DNA of 64,000 nt from Polyangiaceae bacterium (GTDB lineage Bacteria; Myxococcota_A; Polyangia; Polyangiales; Polyangiaceae). Under the pieces are notes generated by a model. That model made no database searches, was not told the origin of the DNA, and worked only from the letters and a program-made list of their open reading frames with translations. The first letter of the stretch is position 1, and each line of letters begins with the position of its first letter. The stretch spans positions 1 to 64,000 of the forward strand of contig JAICQO010000008.1 of the NCBI GenBank assembly GCA_025937835.1, in the 5' to 3' direction. The position numbers and the translations under genes are program-made. This document shows, piece by piece, positions 23,287 through 31,814 of the stretch.

Positions 23287-23777
23287 ACCGCGCGCGCCAC
23301 TGGCTGGCCCTGTCGGGGCTCTTGCTCGTCCTGGTTGCCTGTAACCGGCGCTACAGGATCGGTGAGCATGTGCTCGTCGAATGGGAGGCGGGCAGCGGCC
23401 AGTTCCACCCGGCGTACGTGGTCGACCGCGTCGGTGAGGCCCGCGTCGTCGTGCATTTCGACGGCTACGATTCGCGCTTCGACGAAGAGGTGAGCGTGGA
23501 TCGGATCAAGGGGCGCGTGGAGGGTCTGGTCGCGATGCCGCCTCCGCCAGCGAAGGTCGCGCGCGCCGTCGGCAGCTCCGAGACACCCGATGCCGGCGCG
23601 GCCGTCGTCAACCCGTACAAGGTCGGCGATCGGGTGAAGGTGCGCTGGCGGAACTCGGTGTACCCCGCGGTGGTGCTCGAGGTCGTCGCCCGCGATCGCC
23701 TCAAGGTGCACTACGAGGGCCTCGAAAACGCCTGGGACGAGACGGTCACGCTCGATCGCCTGGTTGGCCGGCGTTAG
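23283..23777 (+). CDS. lipoprotein with two Tudor/chromo-like SH3 barrels
   Basis: A 164-aa protein. It has a lipoprotein signal ending LLVLVAC. Two similar modules follow: YRIGEHVLVEWEAGSGQFHP with AYVVDRVGEARVVVHFDGYD, and YKVGDRVKVRWRNSVYPAVV with LEVVARDRLKVHYEGLENAW. The second ends DETVTLDRL, the first DEEVSVDRI. These are the beta-barrel pattern of Tudor-knot/chromo-barrel domains. In eukaryotes such domains bind histone tails or RNA; in a bacterial envelope lipoprotein their ligand is unknown. The gene is coupled to the patatin-like gene by a GTGA overlap. Confidence 0.8.
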   Translation: MNRARHWLALSGLLLVLVACNRRYRIGEHVLVEWEAGSGQFHPAYVVDRVGEARVVVHFDGYDSRFDEEVSVDRIKGRVEGLVAMPPPPAKVARAVGSSETPDAGAAVVNPYKVGDRVKVRWRNSVYPAVVLEVVARDRLKVHYEGLENAWDETVTLDRLVGRR

Positions 23778-23788
23778 ACGCGGGCCCG

Positions 23789-24136
23789 TCAGTCACCTGG
23801 GTAGTGGCCCATGCTCGCGAGGGCCGTGACGAGCCGGGCTCGATCTTCACTCGACAAGAGCCGCGGCTCGCGCAAGAGGTGGTGCTTGAGCGGGAGCAGG
23901 TAGCTCTGGGCCGCGCGCGCGTCGCCGAGCGTGAGGTGGGAGAGCCCGCGGTACAGGGCGTAGCGCGCGGCCTCGGGCGCGGCCGCGGTTTTCGCTCGAG
24001 CCGACCAGGCCTGGAGCTCGCGCAAGGATTCCGTGGTGCGCCCGGCCTCGTAGTCCGAGATCGCCTGGGAGAGCGGAGAGCCGCAGGCCGAGCCCAGCAG
24101 CAACACGCCGAGCCAGAGCGGGAGGAAGCGGAGCAT
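23789..24136 (-). CDS. small lipoprotein with TPR-like helices
   Basis: A 115-aa protein. It has a signal peptide with lipobox LLGSACGS. The mature part is helical: AISDYEAGRTTESLRELQAW and then EAARYALYRGLSHLTLGDAR, resembling one or two tetratricopeptide repeats. It converges on the Tudor-like lipoprotein gene (11-base gap) and is divergent from the HTH-cupin regulator. Function unknown. Confidence 0.75.
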   Translation of the reverse strand: MLRFLPLWLGVLLLGSACGSPLSQAISDYEAGRTTESLRELQAWSARAKTAAAPEAARYALYRGLSHLTLGDARAAQSYLLPLKHHLLREPRLLSSEDRARLVTALASMGHYPGD

Positions 24137-24186
24137 GCCCTCGCTTCGTCCACCAGCGGCGCCGAGTTGCCTGTTATCTTACCGAC

Positions 24187-24741
24187 ATGTTGGACCGTTT
24201 GTCAGCAAACCTGGCTCACAACCTCCGACGGCTGAGGGAGGCCCGGGCCATGACGCAGCAGGAGCTCGGCGAACGGTCCGGTGTCCCGAGGCCGACGCTC
24301 GCTCACCTCGAATCGGGCTCCGCCAACCCTACGCTGTCGGTGCTGGCGCGGGTCGCGCAAACCCTGGGTGTTGCGATGGAAGAGCTGGTGCAGACGCCGA
24401 ACGCCAGCCTCTCGCTGAATCGCGCGGCCGAGCTCGAGAGCTCCGAGCAGGCTGGCGCGCTGGTGCGGCGGCTGCTCCCGAGCGGCGCCACTTCTGCGAT
24501 CGCCTTCGAGCGGATCGAGCTCGCGGTCCGCGCCGAACACAGCCGCGGCCTCGGCCGCAGCCTCGACCTCTGCTACCTCGCGTGCGAACGCGGCGAGGTC
24601 GAGGTGGTGAGCGGCGACGAGCGCGCGATCTTGAAGAGCGGGGACGTCGCAGTCGTTTCGCGGGGAGCCGCCCACTCGTGCTCCAACCGCGGTCGCGGCT
24701 CGGCCGTCGTATATTCCGTTCGTACCGTAGCGACGGCGTGA
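24187..24741 (+). CDS. XRE-family transcriptional regulator with cupin domain
   Basis: A 184-aa protein. The N-terminal helix-turn-helix reads AMTQQELGERSGVPRPTLAH and LESGSANPTLSVLARVAQTL. The C-terminal half is a cupin barrel (GEVEVVSGDERAILKSGDVA, then AAHSCSNRG). HTH-cupin regulators of this type sense a small molecule in the cupin and often control transport or amine metabolism. The target is unknown; typA downstream is a housekeeping gene, and the divergent lipoprotein gene at 24136 shares its promoter region. Confidence 0.9.
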   Translation: MLDRLSANLAHNLRRLREARAMTQQELGERSGVPRPTLAHLESGSANPTLSVLARVAQTLGVAMEELVQTPNASLSLNRAAELESSEQAGALVRRLLPSGATSAIAFERIELAVRAEHSRGLGRSLDLCYLACERGEVEVVSGDERAILKSGDVAVVSRGAAHSCSNRGRGSAVVYSVRTVATA

Positions 24742-24777
24742 CGCCGCGGCAGCTAGCGGCCGACGATAACCCCCAGA

Positions 24778-24820
24778 AAACCCGCGAGATCGCCGTAGAA
24801 CCCGGATTTCTTGCGGGTTT
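24778..24820 (+). terminator. inverted repeat between the cupin regulator and typA
   Basis: AAACCCGC (24778-24785) and GCGGGTTT (24813-24820) can form an eight-pair stem with a 27-base loop. No U-run follows, so it may be a leader hairpin of typA rather than a terminator. Confidence 0.3.
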
Positions 24821-24872
24821 CCGCCGGCGCAGCTTGCGGATCCCGGCGCTCAGCACACACTTCGCGCGCCCA

Positions 24873-26687
24873 ATGAGCCCGACCACCCAGCAGCTGCGCA
24901 ACATCGCGATCATCGCCCACGTCGATCACGGCAAGACCACCCTCGTCGACGCGATGCTGCGCCAGAACGGCGTCTTCCGCGAGAACGAGGCGGTCGTCGA
25001 CCGCGTGATGGACTCGAACGATCTCGAGCGCGAACGCGGCATCACCATCCTCGCCAAGCACTGCAGCGTCGTGTTCGAGGGCATCAAGATCAACATCATC
25101 GACACGCCGGGGCACGCGGACTTCGGCGGCGAGGTGGAGCGCACGCTGAAGATGGCGGACGGCGTGCTGCTCTTGGTCGACGCCGCCGAAGGCCCGCTGC
25201 CGCAGACGCGCTTCGTGCTCTCGAAAGCCCTCGAGCTCGATCTGCCAATCGTGGTGGTGATCAACAAGATCGATCGCCAGGACGCGCGCGCCGACGACGT
25301 GCTGAGCGAGGTTTTCGATCTGTTCTGCGAGCTCGGCGCGAACGACGCGCAGGCCGATTTCCCGACGCTGTACGCGATCGGCAAGCACGGCGTGGCCTCG
25401 CTCTCCCTGGCCGAGCCGGGCACCAGCCTGATGCCGCTGATGCGCACGATCGTGACGCGCGTCGGCGCGCCCAAGAACGTGGCCGATGGCCCATTGCAGA
25501 TGCTCGTCTACAACATCGAGCACGACGAGTACGTCGGTCGACTCGCGCTCGGTCGCGTCCAGCGCGGCAAGCTGCGCGTGGGCGACAACATCTCCTGCAT
25601 CGGCGCCAAGAAGACGGTGAGCCAGCGCGTGAGCGCCGTCTATGCCTGGGAGGGCACGAAGCGCGTCAAGGTGGAAGAGGCGATCGCGGGCGACATCGTG
25701 GCCATCGCCGGCTTCGAAGACGTCGAGATCGGCGACACGATCACCGCCGTCGAAGCGCCGGAGGCCCTGCCGCGGATCCAGGTCGAAGAACCGACGATCA
25801 AGGTTCGCTTCCTCGTCAACTCTTCGCCGTTCGCGGGCAAGGTCGGGCGCTGGGTCACGTCGCGGCACGTGCGCGATCGCCTCTACAAGGAGGCCCGCAA
25901 GAACCTGGCCCTGCGCGTCGAGGATACGGAGGAGCCGGATTCCTTCATGGTCTACGGCCGCGGCGAGCTGATGCTGGCGATTCTGGCCGAGACCATGCGC
26001 CGCGAGGGCTACGAGTTTGCGCTCGGCATGCCCGAGGTCGTGGTGCGTGAAGTGAACGGCGAGCGCTGCGAGCCGGTCGAGCTCGTGATCGTCGACATTC
26101 CGGATCAGTACATCGGCGCCATCACCCAGCGGCTCGGCGAGCGCCGCGGTCAGATGACCAAGCTCACGAACCTGGGCTTCGGCCGCACGCGCGTCGAATT
26201 TCGCGTGCCGTCTCGCGGCCTGATCGGCTTCCGCTCGGCGTTCCTCACGGAGACCCGCGGCACGGGTCTCTTGAACTCGTTGTTCGACGGCTGGGAACCC
26301 TACGCCGGTCCGATGTTGCGGCGCCCGAACGGCGCGCTCGTCGCCGATCGCGCCGGCGAAGCCACGCCGTACGCGCTGTTCCACCTGCAGCCGCGCGGCG
26401 TGTTGCTGATTGGGCCCGGCGTGAAGGTCTACGAAGGCATGATCTGCGGCGAGCACAACCGCCCGAACGATCTCGACGTGAACGTCACGCGCGAAAAGAA
26501 GCTCACCAACATCCGCGCCGCCGGCCGCGACGAGAACGTGGTGCTCTCGCCTCCGCGCGTGCTCACGATCGACACCGCGCTCGAGTTCATCGATCGCGAC
26601 GAGCTCGCCGAGATCACCCCCGATGCGGTGCGGATCCGGAAAAAAGTTCTCGAGTGCAACCGCCGCCCGCGCCGCGACGACGAATAG
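24873..26687 (+). CDS. typA: translational GTPase TypA/BipA
   Basis: A 604-aa protein, the family's usual length. The GTPase domain has AIIAHVDHGKTTLVDAML (G1), RGITILAKH (G2), DTPGHADFGGEVER (G3) and NKIDRQDAR (G4). EF-G-like beta barrel and fold domains follow, with the TypA-specific C-terminal domain (YALFHLQPRGVLLIGPGVKV, then GEHNRPNDLDVNV). It binds the ribosome in a GTP-dependent way and helps 50S assembly and stress growth. The start at 24873 is chosen by family alignment; the open frame extends much further upstream without similarity. Confidence 0.97.
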   Translation: MSPTTQQLRNIAIIAHVDHGKTTLVDAMLRQNGVFRENEAVVDRVMDSNDLERERGITILAKHCSVVFEGIKINIIDTPGHADFGGEVERTLKMADGVLLLVDAAEGPLPQTRFVLSKALELDLPIVVVINKIDRQDARADDVLSEVFDLFCELGANDAQADFPTLYAIGKHGVASLSLAEPGTSLMPLMRTIVTRVGAPKNVADGPLQMLVYNIEHDEYVGRLALGRVQRGKLRVGDNISCIGAKKTVSQRVSAVYAWEGTKRVKVEEAIAGDIVAIAGFEDVEIGDTITAVEAPEALPRIQVEEPTIKVRFLVNSSPFAGKVGRWVTSRHVRDRLYKEARKNLALRVEDTEEPDSFMVYGRGELMLAILAETMRREGYEFALGMPEVVVREVNGERCEPVELVIVDIPDQYIGAITQRLGERRGQMTKLTNLGFGRTRVEFRVPSRGLIGFRSAFLTETRGTGLLNSLFDGWEPYAGPMLRRPNGALVADRAGEATPYALFHLQPRGVLLIGPGVKVYEGMICGEHNRPNDLDVNVTREKKLTNIRAAGRDENVVLSPPRVLTIDTALEFIDRDELAEITPDAVRIRKKVLECNRRPRRDDE

Positions 26688-26743
26688 CCCCGACCCTTTT
26701 TCGAGATCTCGGCGGGGGCCGCGCGGGATAACCGATCGACGCC

Positions 26744-27622
26744 GTGACGCTCGCTCGCTGCCTCTGCGTGATCTGCTTGCTGGCTTGCGGCAGGGTCGAA
26801 AATCTCGGCACCGGTGTCGACGGGACAGCGGGGGCGCCCGGTGGGGACGGTGCGGCCTGCGTTCCTTCGCCCAGCGTCGAAGTGGTCGCGCCTGAACAGC
26901 TCGATACGAGCGGCTGGAGTTCGGAGGCCGAGTGCGACGAAATCGCGGCCGCGATCGAGGAGCGCGTGGGTGTGGTGCCAGCCAGCCAGCCGATTCCGGA
27001 AGAATTAGCCGGGCATTGGCTGGGTGGAGAGGGCGAGGCGCGGATCGAGCTCGTGCTGGATCCCAGCGGGCGAGGACAAATCACGTTAGGTGAGCCCGCG
27101 CCGCCGCCGGTTCTCGACGTCGAGGGTGCATACCTCAGCGGTCTCGGAGAATTCGACGCGGCGGCGATCGGCCGGACAGGTTCTGCGGTGCAAGCGTTGA
27201 GCGGCTTCACCTATCGCGTCCGAGCGCGCGAAGCCCTGAGCGGTGACACGCGGATCAACATCGAGCTCGCAGAGCCTTGGGAAAAGTGGTGCACCCTGCA
27301 GTTACCCGTGCGCCGCGCGGATTGCTACGGCTGCGACTTTGCAGGTGACACCTTGTACGTTGGTGCTTGGTGCGAGGGGACGAGCGCTTGCTTCGTGAGC
27401 CAGTCGAAGCTCGGTGTGCGCGTGCACTGTGGCCGGCTCGCGCTGTGCGGCGCGACCGATTCGGTTTGCCTCTGCACGGAGCACTTTTGTACCTATAACC
27501 GCGAGCTTCACGGCTCGTTCCTGGTCTCGCTGGACGTCGCAGATCCGACGCGCTTGCGGTTCGACGAGGACGCCATCGTGCCCAAGCCACGCTACTTGCA
27601 GCGCGTTCCGGACGAGGAGTGA
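26744..27622 (+). CDS. cysteine-rich lipoprotein, unknown function
   Basis: A 292-aa protein starting at GTG 26744. Lipobox LCVICLLACG near the N terminus, then a Gly/Ala-rich linker. The second half has many cysteines (WCTLQL, DCYGCDFAGD, WCEGTSACF, VHCGRLALCG, VCLCTEHFCTY), consistent with a disulfide-stabilised exported domain. No family recognised; likely a lineage-specific surface or periplasmic lipoprotein. It converges with hflX, 19 bases apart. Confidence 0.8.
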   Translation: MTLARCLCVICLLACGRVENLGTGVDGTAGAPGGDGAACVPSPSVEVVAPEQLDTSGWSSEAECDEIAAAIEERVGVVPASQPIPEELAGHWLGGEGEARIELVLDPSGRGQITLGEPAPPPVLDVEGAYLSGLGEFDAAAIGRTGSAVQALSGFTYRVRAREALSGDTRINIELAEPWEKWCTLQLPVRRADCYGCDFAGDTLYVGAWCEGTSACFVSQSKLGVRVHCGRLALCGATDSVCLCTEHFCTYNRELHGSFLVSLDVADPTRLRFDEDAIVPKPRYLQRVPDEE

Positions 27623-27641
27623 CGAGCGCCGTGTTGGGCGC

Positions 27642-29387
27642 TCAGACCGAGGCGCTGTCCGAAGCCACCGGCGCTCTCACGCGAGCCGCGCTCGCGATCG
27701 CCCGCAACAAGGGGCCGAGCGTGCTGAGATCCGTCGCTGACAGCCCGATCTGGCCGGGGCGGTCGAATGCCAGACGCTCTTCCGCGCTCAGGCGGTCGAG
27801 CTTGTTGTAGACGGCGACGCGCGGGCGATTGCCGAGCTCGAGCTCCTCGAGGAGCCGCTGGGTGGTCTCGAGGTGCTGCTCGTGCTCGGGATCGGAGGCG
27901 TCGATCACCTCGACGATCAGATCGGCATCGGCCGCTTCTTCGAAGGTGCTGCGGAAAGCCGCGAACAGATCTGCCGGCATGTTGCGGATGAAGCCCACCG
28001 TGTCGGTGAGCACCACCACGCGACCGTCCGGCAGCGAGAGCCGGCGGGCGCGCGGGTCGAGCGTCGCGAACAGCTTGTCTTCGGCGAGCACGCCAGCGTC
28101 GGTGAGCGCGTTGAGCAACGTGCTCTTGCCGGCGTTGGTGTAGCCGACCAGGGCCACCACGGGCAGCTCGCTCTCGAGCCGCTTGCGCTTGCGCTCTTTG
28201 CGGCGGGCCGCGAGCTCTCCCAGCTCCTTTTCCAGGCGATTGACGCGCTCGCGGGCGCGGCGGCGTCCGATCTCGAGCTTGGTTTCACCCGGCCCACGGC
28301 CGCCGATGCCGCCGGTCAGGCGGGACAGGGAGTCGTCTTTCTGCTGCAGGCGTGGCAGCGCGTACTTGAGCTGCGCGAGCTCGACCTGCAGCTTCCCGTC
28401 GCGTGACTCGGCGCGCTGCGCGAAGATGTCGAGGATCAGCTGCGTGCGATCGATCACCTTGAGATCGGTCTTGGTCGAGATGCTGCTGGCCTGGGACGGC
28501 GTGAGCTCGCAGTCGAAGATCAGCGTTTCGGCGTCGAGGTCGATCGCCCGCATCAAGATCTCGTCGAGCTTGCCGTGACCCACGACCGAGCGCGGGTCGG
28601 GGCGATCGCGGAGCTGGATCACCTGATCCACGACCTCGACGCCTGCCGTCCGCGCCAGGCTCGCGAGCTCCCCGAGGCGTGACTCGGCGCGGAGGCTCGC
28701 GCCGCGCACGCGCTTTTCGCCGACGTGCACGAGGATTGCGCGGCCGTCCTTGGCCACGGCGCGCGCCCGGCGTTTCTGAGCGAATTCTGCCTCGAGCGAG
28801 GCGATCAGCTGCCCGAAATGAGGCTCCGGGTGGCCGTAGGGGAACGGGCCCGCGACCTGATACGGCCGTTCCTCCGCGGACTGCGCGGGGACGTTGTACG
28901 CCCAGGTGATCGAGCGCGGATCACCCTCAGGAGTGAGAATGATCGCGGCCACCAGGTCGAGCCGTAGGCGCGTCAGATCGACCAGGTCGTCGCGCGTCAG
29001 CGGCTCGCCGTACAGGTGCGTGTGAACCAGCCGGAGCGCGCGAAAACGGCCTTCGGCGGCGCGCAGGCGCCCGATGTCCGGCAGCATCAGCGAGCTCGAG
29101 TCGCCGACGATCACGCAGTCCACCTCGCCGGAGCGGTGCACGAGCGCTCCGACCTGACGCCGGGTCTCGCGCGAGGCCTCGCACAGCGAGCGCACGAGCT
29201 CGGGCGTCATGATCCGGTCGCTCGGCACGCGCCGCCGGTAGATCCTCTCGAGCGCCCGCACCGCGCTCGGGGCAAGACCGGATTTATTGCCGTAAACTTC
29301 GACCATTCCGAGGAGCGACCTCGTCGAGTCTGGCATATTTTCCAGGGCCAGGAGCCGGATTTCGCGGGGCCTCTCGCCCTCTGCCAT
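27642..29387 (-). CDS. hflX: ribosome-splitting GTPase HflX
   Basis: About 581 aa from ATG 29387 (a TTG at 29408 adds seven residues). The GTPase domain has VALVGYTNAGKSTLLNAL (G1), LTDTVGFIRNMP (G3) and VAVYNKLDRL (G4). The HflX N-terminal domain carries RPDPRSVVGHGKLDEI, and the linker GGIGGRGPGETKLEIGRRR is diagnostic. An extra N-terminal domain of about 200 residues precedes this; E. coli HflX has about 426 aa. HflX rescues stalled or heat-damaged ribosomes. It is divergent from thrB with a 13-base gap between starts. Confidence 0.96.
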   Translation of the reverse strand: MAEGERPREIRLLALENMPDSTRSLLGMVEVYGNKSGLAPSAVRALERIYRRRVPSDRIMTPELVRSLCEASRETRRQVGALVHRSGEVDCVIVGDSSSLMLPDIGRLRAAEGRFRALRLVHTHLYGEPLTRDDLVDLTRLRLDLVAAIILTPEGDPRSITWAYNVPAQSAEERPYQVAGPFPYGHPEPHFGQLIASLEAEFAQKRRARAVAKDGRAILVHVGEKRVRGASLRAESRLGELASLARTAGVEVVDQVIQLRDRPDPRSVVGHGKLDEILMRAIDLDAETLIFDCELTPSQASSISTKTDLKVIDRTQLILDIFAQRAESRDGKLQVELAQLKYALPRLQQKDDSLSRLTGGIGGRGPGETKLEIGRRRARERVNRLEKELGELAARRKERKRKRLESELPVVALVGYTNAGKSTLLNALTDAGVLAEDKLFATLDPRARRLSLPDGRVVVLTDTVGFIRNMPADLFAAFRSTFEEAADADLIVEVIDASDPEHEQHLETTQRLLEELELGNRPRVAVYNKLDRLSAEERLAFDRPGQIGLSATDLSTLGPLLRAIASAARVRAPVASDSASV

Positions 29388-29400
29388 ACTCCGCCCCGCC

Positions 29401-30378
29401 TTGGCCAAACTGAGCCCCTTGTCCCTCCAAAGCGCGCGCGCGCTCGGCCGCGACTACGGTATTGACGTCGCGGGCGTCGAGCCGCTCGCGCTCGGATCGG
29501 TAAACTCCAACTTTCGTCTGGTGACCGCGGATTCGCGCGCGTACTTCGCGCGCATCTACGAGGAGCAGGAGCGCGCGGGCGCGGAGCGGGAAATCGAGCT
29601 CCTGTCACGCCTCGCGGCCCAAGGCGTGCCGGTGGTGCGGCCACTTGCGCCCGGGGTTCGGGATTGCGCGGGCAAACCCTTCGCGGTCTTTCCCTGGATC
29701 GCCGGGGACTGGTTGTGTCTCCAACGGGTCGGAGCGGACTCTTGCCGCAAGGTGGGGGAGGCGCTGGCGCGCGTGCACCGGGCCGATGTACCGGAGGCCC
29801 TGCTCCCGGAGGGCAGATTTCGGCCGGTCGACATGCTTCAGCGGCTCGAGCGAGTGCGCGAGTCCGGGCCCGCCGCGCTCGCCGCGGACGTCGCCTTCGT
29901 GGCCGGCAAATATGCGGAATACGCGCCGCGCCGCGACAGCGCGCTACCGGGCGGGGTTTGCCACGGCGATCTGTTCCGGGACAACGTGCTCTGGCAAGGC
30001 GCGGAGATCGCGGCGCTGCTCGACTTCGAGAGCGTGTGCCGCGGCAGCTACGTGTACGACCTGATGGTCAGCGTGTTCGCCTGGTGTTACCGGAGCGAGC
30101 TCGAGCTCGAGCAGGCCGCGGCCCTGGTGAACGGCTACCAGTCGCTGCGCCCGCTCTCGCCCGCCGAGTGGGCGGCGCTCGAGGTGGAGAGCGCGTTTGC
30201 CTGCCTGCGCTTCGCGACGACGCGCATCACGGACTTCGAGCTGCGGCGCGACGGCGGTGCCCCGCCGGTGCGGGATTTCAGGCGATTTCTTGCGAGGCTC
30301 GCGGCGGTGGAAGCCGGAGTGCTCGGCGAGCTCCGGGCGCGCGTCGAGCGCACACCGGCGGATTCCGGGAGAACATGA
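29401..30378 (+). CDS. thrB: homoserine kinase (ThrB type II, APH-like) or related phosphotransferase
   Basis: A 325-aa protein with the aminoglycoside-phosphotransferase fold. It has the nucleotide-binding start LALGSVNSNFRLVT, the catalytic loop GGVCHGDLFRDNVLW, and LLDFESVCRGSYVYDLMVSV. These fit the homoserine kinase branch of the family better than drug kinases (LPxGVxHxDLFxDN, YDL). The expected reaction is ATP-dependent phosphorylation of homoserine on the way to threonine. Start TTG 29401; the frame has no earlier start clear of hflX. argH begins one base after its stop. Confidence 0.8.
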   Translation: MAKLSPLSLQSARALGRDYGIDVAGVEPLALGSVNSNFRLVTADSRAYFARIYEEQERAGAEREIELLSRLAAQGVPVVRPLAPGVRDCAGKPFAVFPWIAGDWLCLQRVGADSCRKVGEALARVHRADVPEALLPEGRFRPVDMLQRLERVRESGPAALAADVAFVAGKYAEYAPRRDSALPGGVCHGDLFRDNVLWQGAEIAALLDFESVCRGSYVYDLMVSVFAWCYRSELELEQAAALVNGYQSLRPLSPAEWAALEVESAFACLRFATTRITDFELRRDGGAPPVRDFRRFLARLAAVEAGVLGELRARVERTPADSGRT

Positions 30379-30379
30379 G

Positions 30380-31768
30380 ATGACGATTGCGCGTGGCGGA
30401 CGATTGCCCGACGGCCTCGATCGGGCGATGGAACAACTCAACACCAGCGTCGACGTCGATAGCGCGCTCTGGCCCGACGACATCCAGGGCTCGATCGCGC
30501 ACGCGCGCGGGCTCGGGCGCTCCGGGGTGCTGAGCGCGGCAGAGACCGAGACCATCGTGTCCGGACTCGAGCGCATCCGCGAAGAGATCGAGCAGGGCCG
30601 CTTCGTCTGGGACCGCGCCCGCGAAGACGTGCACATGAACATCGAGGCTCGCCTGGTGGAGCTCGTCGGACCGGTCGGGGGCAAGTTGCACACCGGCCGC
30701 TCGCGCAACGACCAGGTCGCGACCGACCTGCGGCTGTACTGCCGCCGTCGCGGCCAGGAAGCGCTGGCGTCGCTCGATCGGCTCGCGGGAGCCATCGTCG
30801 ATCGCGCCGAGGGCGAGCTCGATACGCTGATGCCGGCGTATACCCATCTGCAGCGCGCGCAGCCTTCGCGCCTCTCGCATCACCTGCTGGCGTGGCAGGA
30901 GCTCTTGCGTCGCGATCGCGGCCGGCTGGAAGATGCGCTGCGCCGCGCCAACGAGTCGCCGCTCGGGGCGGGGGCCGTCGCCGGCAGCGGCTTCCCGCTC
31001 GACCGCGAGGGCGTCGCCCGAGAGCTCGGCTTCGCAGGGCCGATGCAGAACTCGATCGACGCCACCGGCAGCCGCGACTTCTTGATGGAGATCGCCAGCG
31101 CGCTTTCGATCCTCGGTATGCACCTGTCGCGGATCGGCGAAGAGATCGTGCTCTGGTCGAGCGTCGAGTTCGGGTTCATGACGCTGAGCGATGCGTTCTC
31201 GACCAGCTCGTCGATGATGCCGCAGAAGAAGAACCCCGACGTCGCCGAGCTCGTGCGCGGTAAATCGGCTCGGATCCTGGGCTCGCTCACGGCGCTGCTC
31301 GTGCTCGAGAAGAGCCTGTGCTTCGGCTACGGCCGCGACCTCCAGGAGGACAAGGAGCCGATCTTCGACGCGTTCGACGCGGCGATCGTCAGCCTGGACG
31401 CGCTGGCCGGCGCGATCTCGACCGCGACCTTCCGGCGCGATCGCATGCGCGCGGCGCTCTTACGCGGCCACCTGTGCGCGACCGACGTCGCGGACTTTCT
31501 CGCCACGCGCGGCGTGCCGTTCCGCGAAGCTCACCACGTGGTCGGGGCGCTGGTGCGCGAGGCCGACACGCGCGGCGTCGAGCTCTCCGAGCTTCCGGAG
31601 TCCGCGCTGGTCGCGGCTCACCCCCTGCTCACGGGGCCCGAGCTGAAATCGGCGCTCGATCCCGAAGCCGCCGTGGAGCGCCGCGCCCTCGTCGGCGGTC
31701 CGGCAAAGCCGCGGGTGCAGGCAGCGATCGCCGCCGCGCGAGCCTTCTGGAAGGCTAGCGAGCGCTAG
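30380..31768 (+). CDS. argH: argininosuccinate lyase
   Basis: A 462-aa protein, normal length. The fumarase/ASL signature is STSSSMMPQKKNPDVAELVR, including the flexible catalytic serine loop. Also HTGRSRNDQVATDLRL and YTHLQRAQPSRLSHHLLAWQ, which are characteristic of ArgH. It splits argininosuccinate into arginine and fumarate. The ATG at 30380 comes one base after the thrB stop (ATGAGATG), so the two are very likely co-translated; argG is not in the window. Confidence 0.97.
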   Translation: MTIARGGRLPDGLDRAMEQLNTSVDVDSALWPDDIQGSIAHARGLGRSGVLSAAETETIVSGLERIREEIEQGRFVWDRAREDVHMNIEARLVELVGPVGGKLHTGRSRNDQVATDLRLYCRRRGQEALASLDRLAGAIVDRAEGELDTLMPAYTHLQRAQPSRLSHHLLAWQELLRRDRGRLEDALRRANESPLGAGAVAGSGFPLDREGVARELGFAGPMQNSIDATGSRDFLMEIASALSILGMHLSRIGEEIVLWSSVEFGFMTLSDAFSTSSSMMPQKKNPDVAELVRGKSARILGSLTALLVLEKSLCFGYGRDLQEDKEPIFDAFDAAIVSLDALAGAISTATFRRDRMRAALLRGHLCATDVADFLATRGVPFREAHHVVGALVREADTRGVELSELPESALVAAHPLLTGPELKSALDPEAAVERRALVGGPAKPRVQAAIAAARAFWKASER

Positions 31769-31814
31769 AAGAATCCCCGGCAATCTGCCGAAATCGGCGA
31801 GCCGAGGCTTCTCA

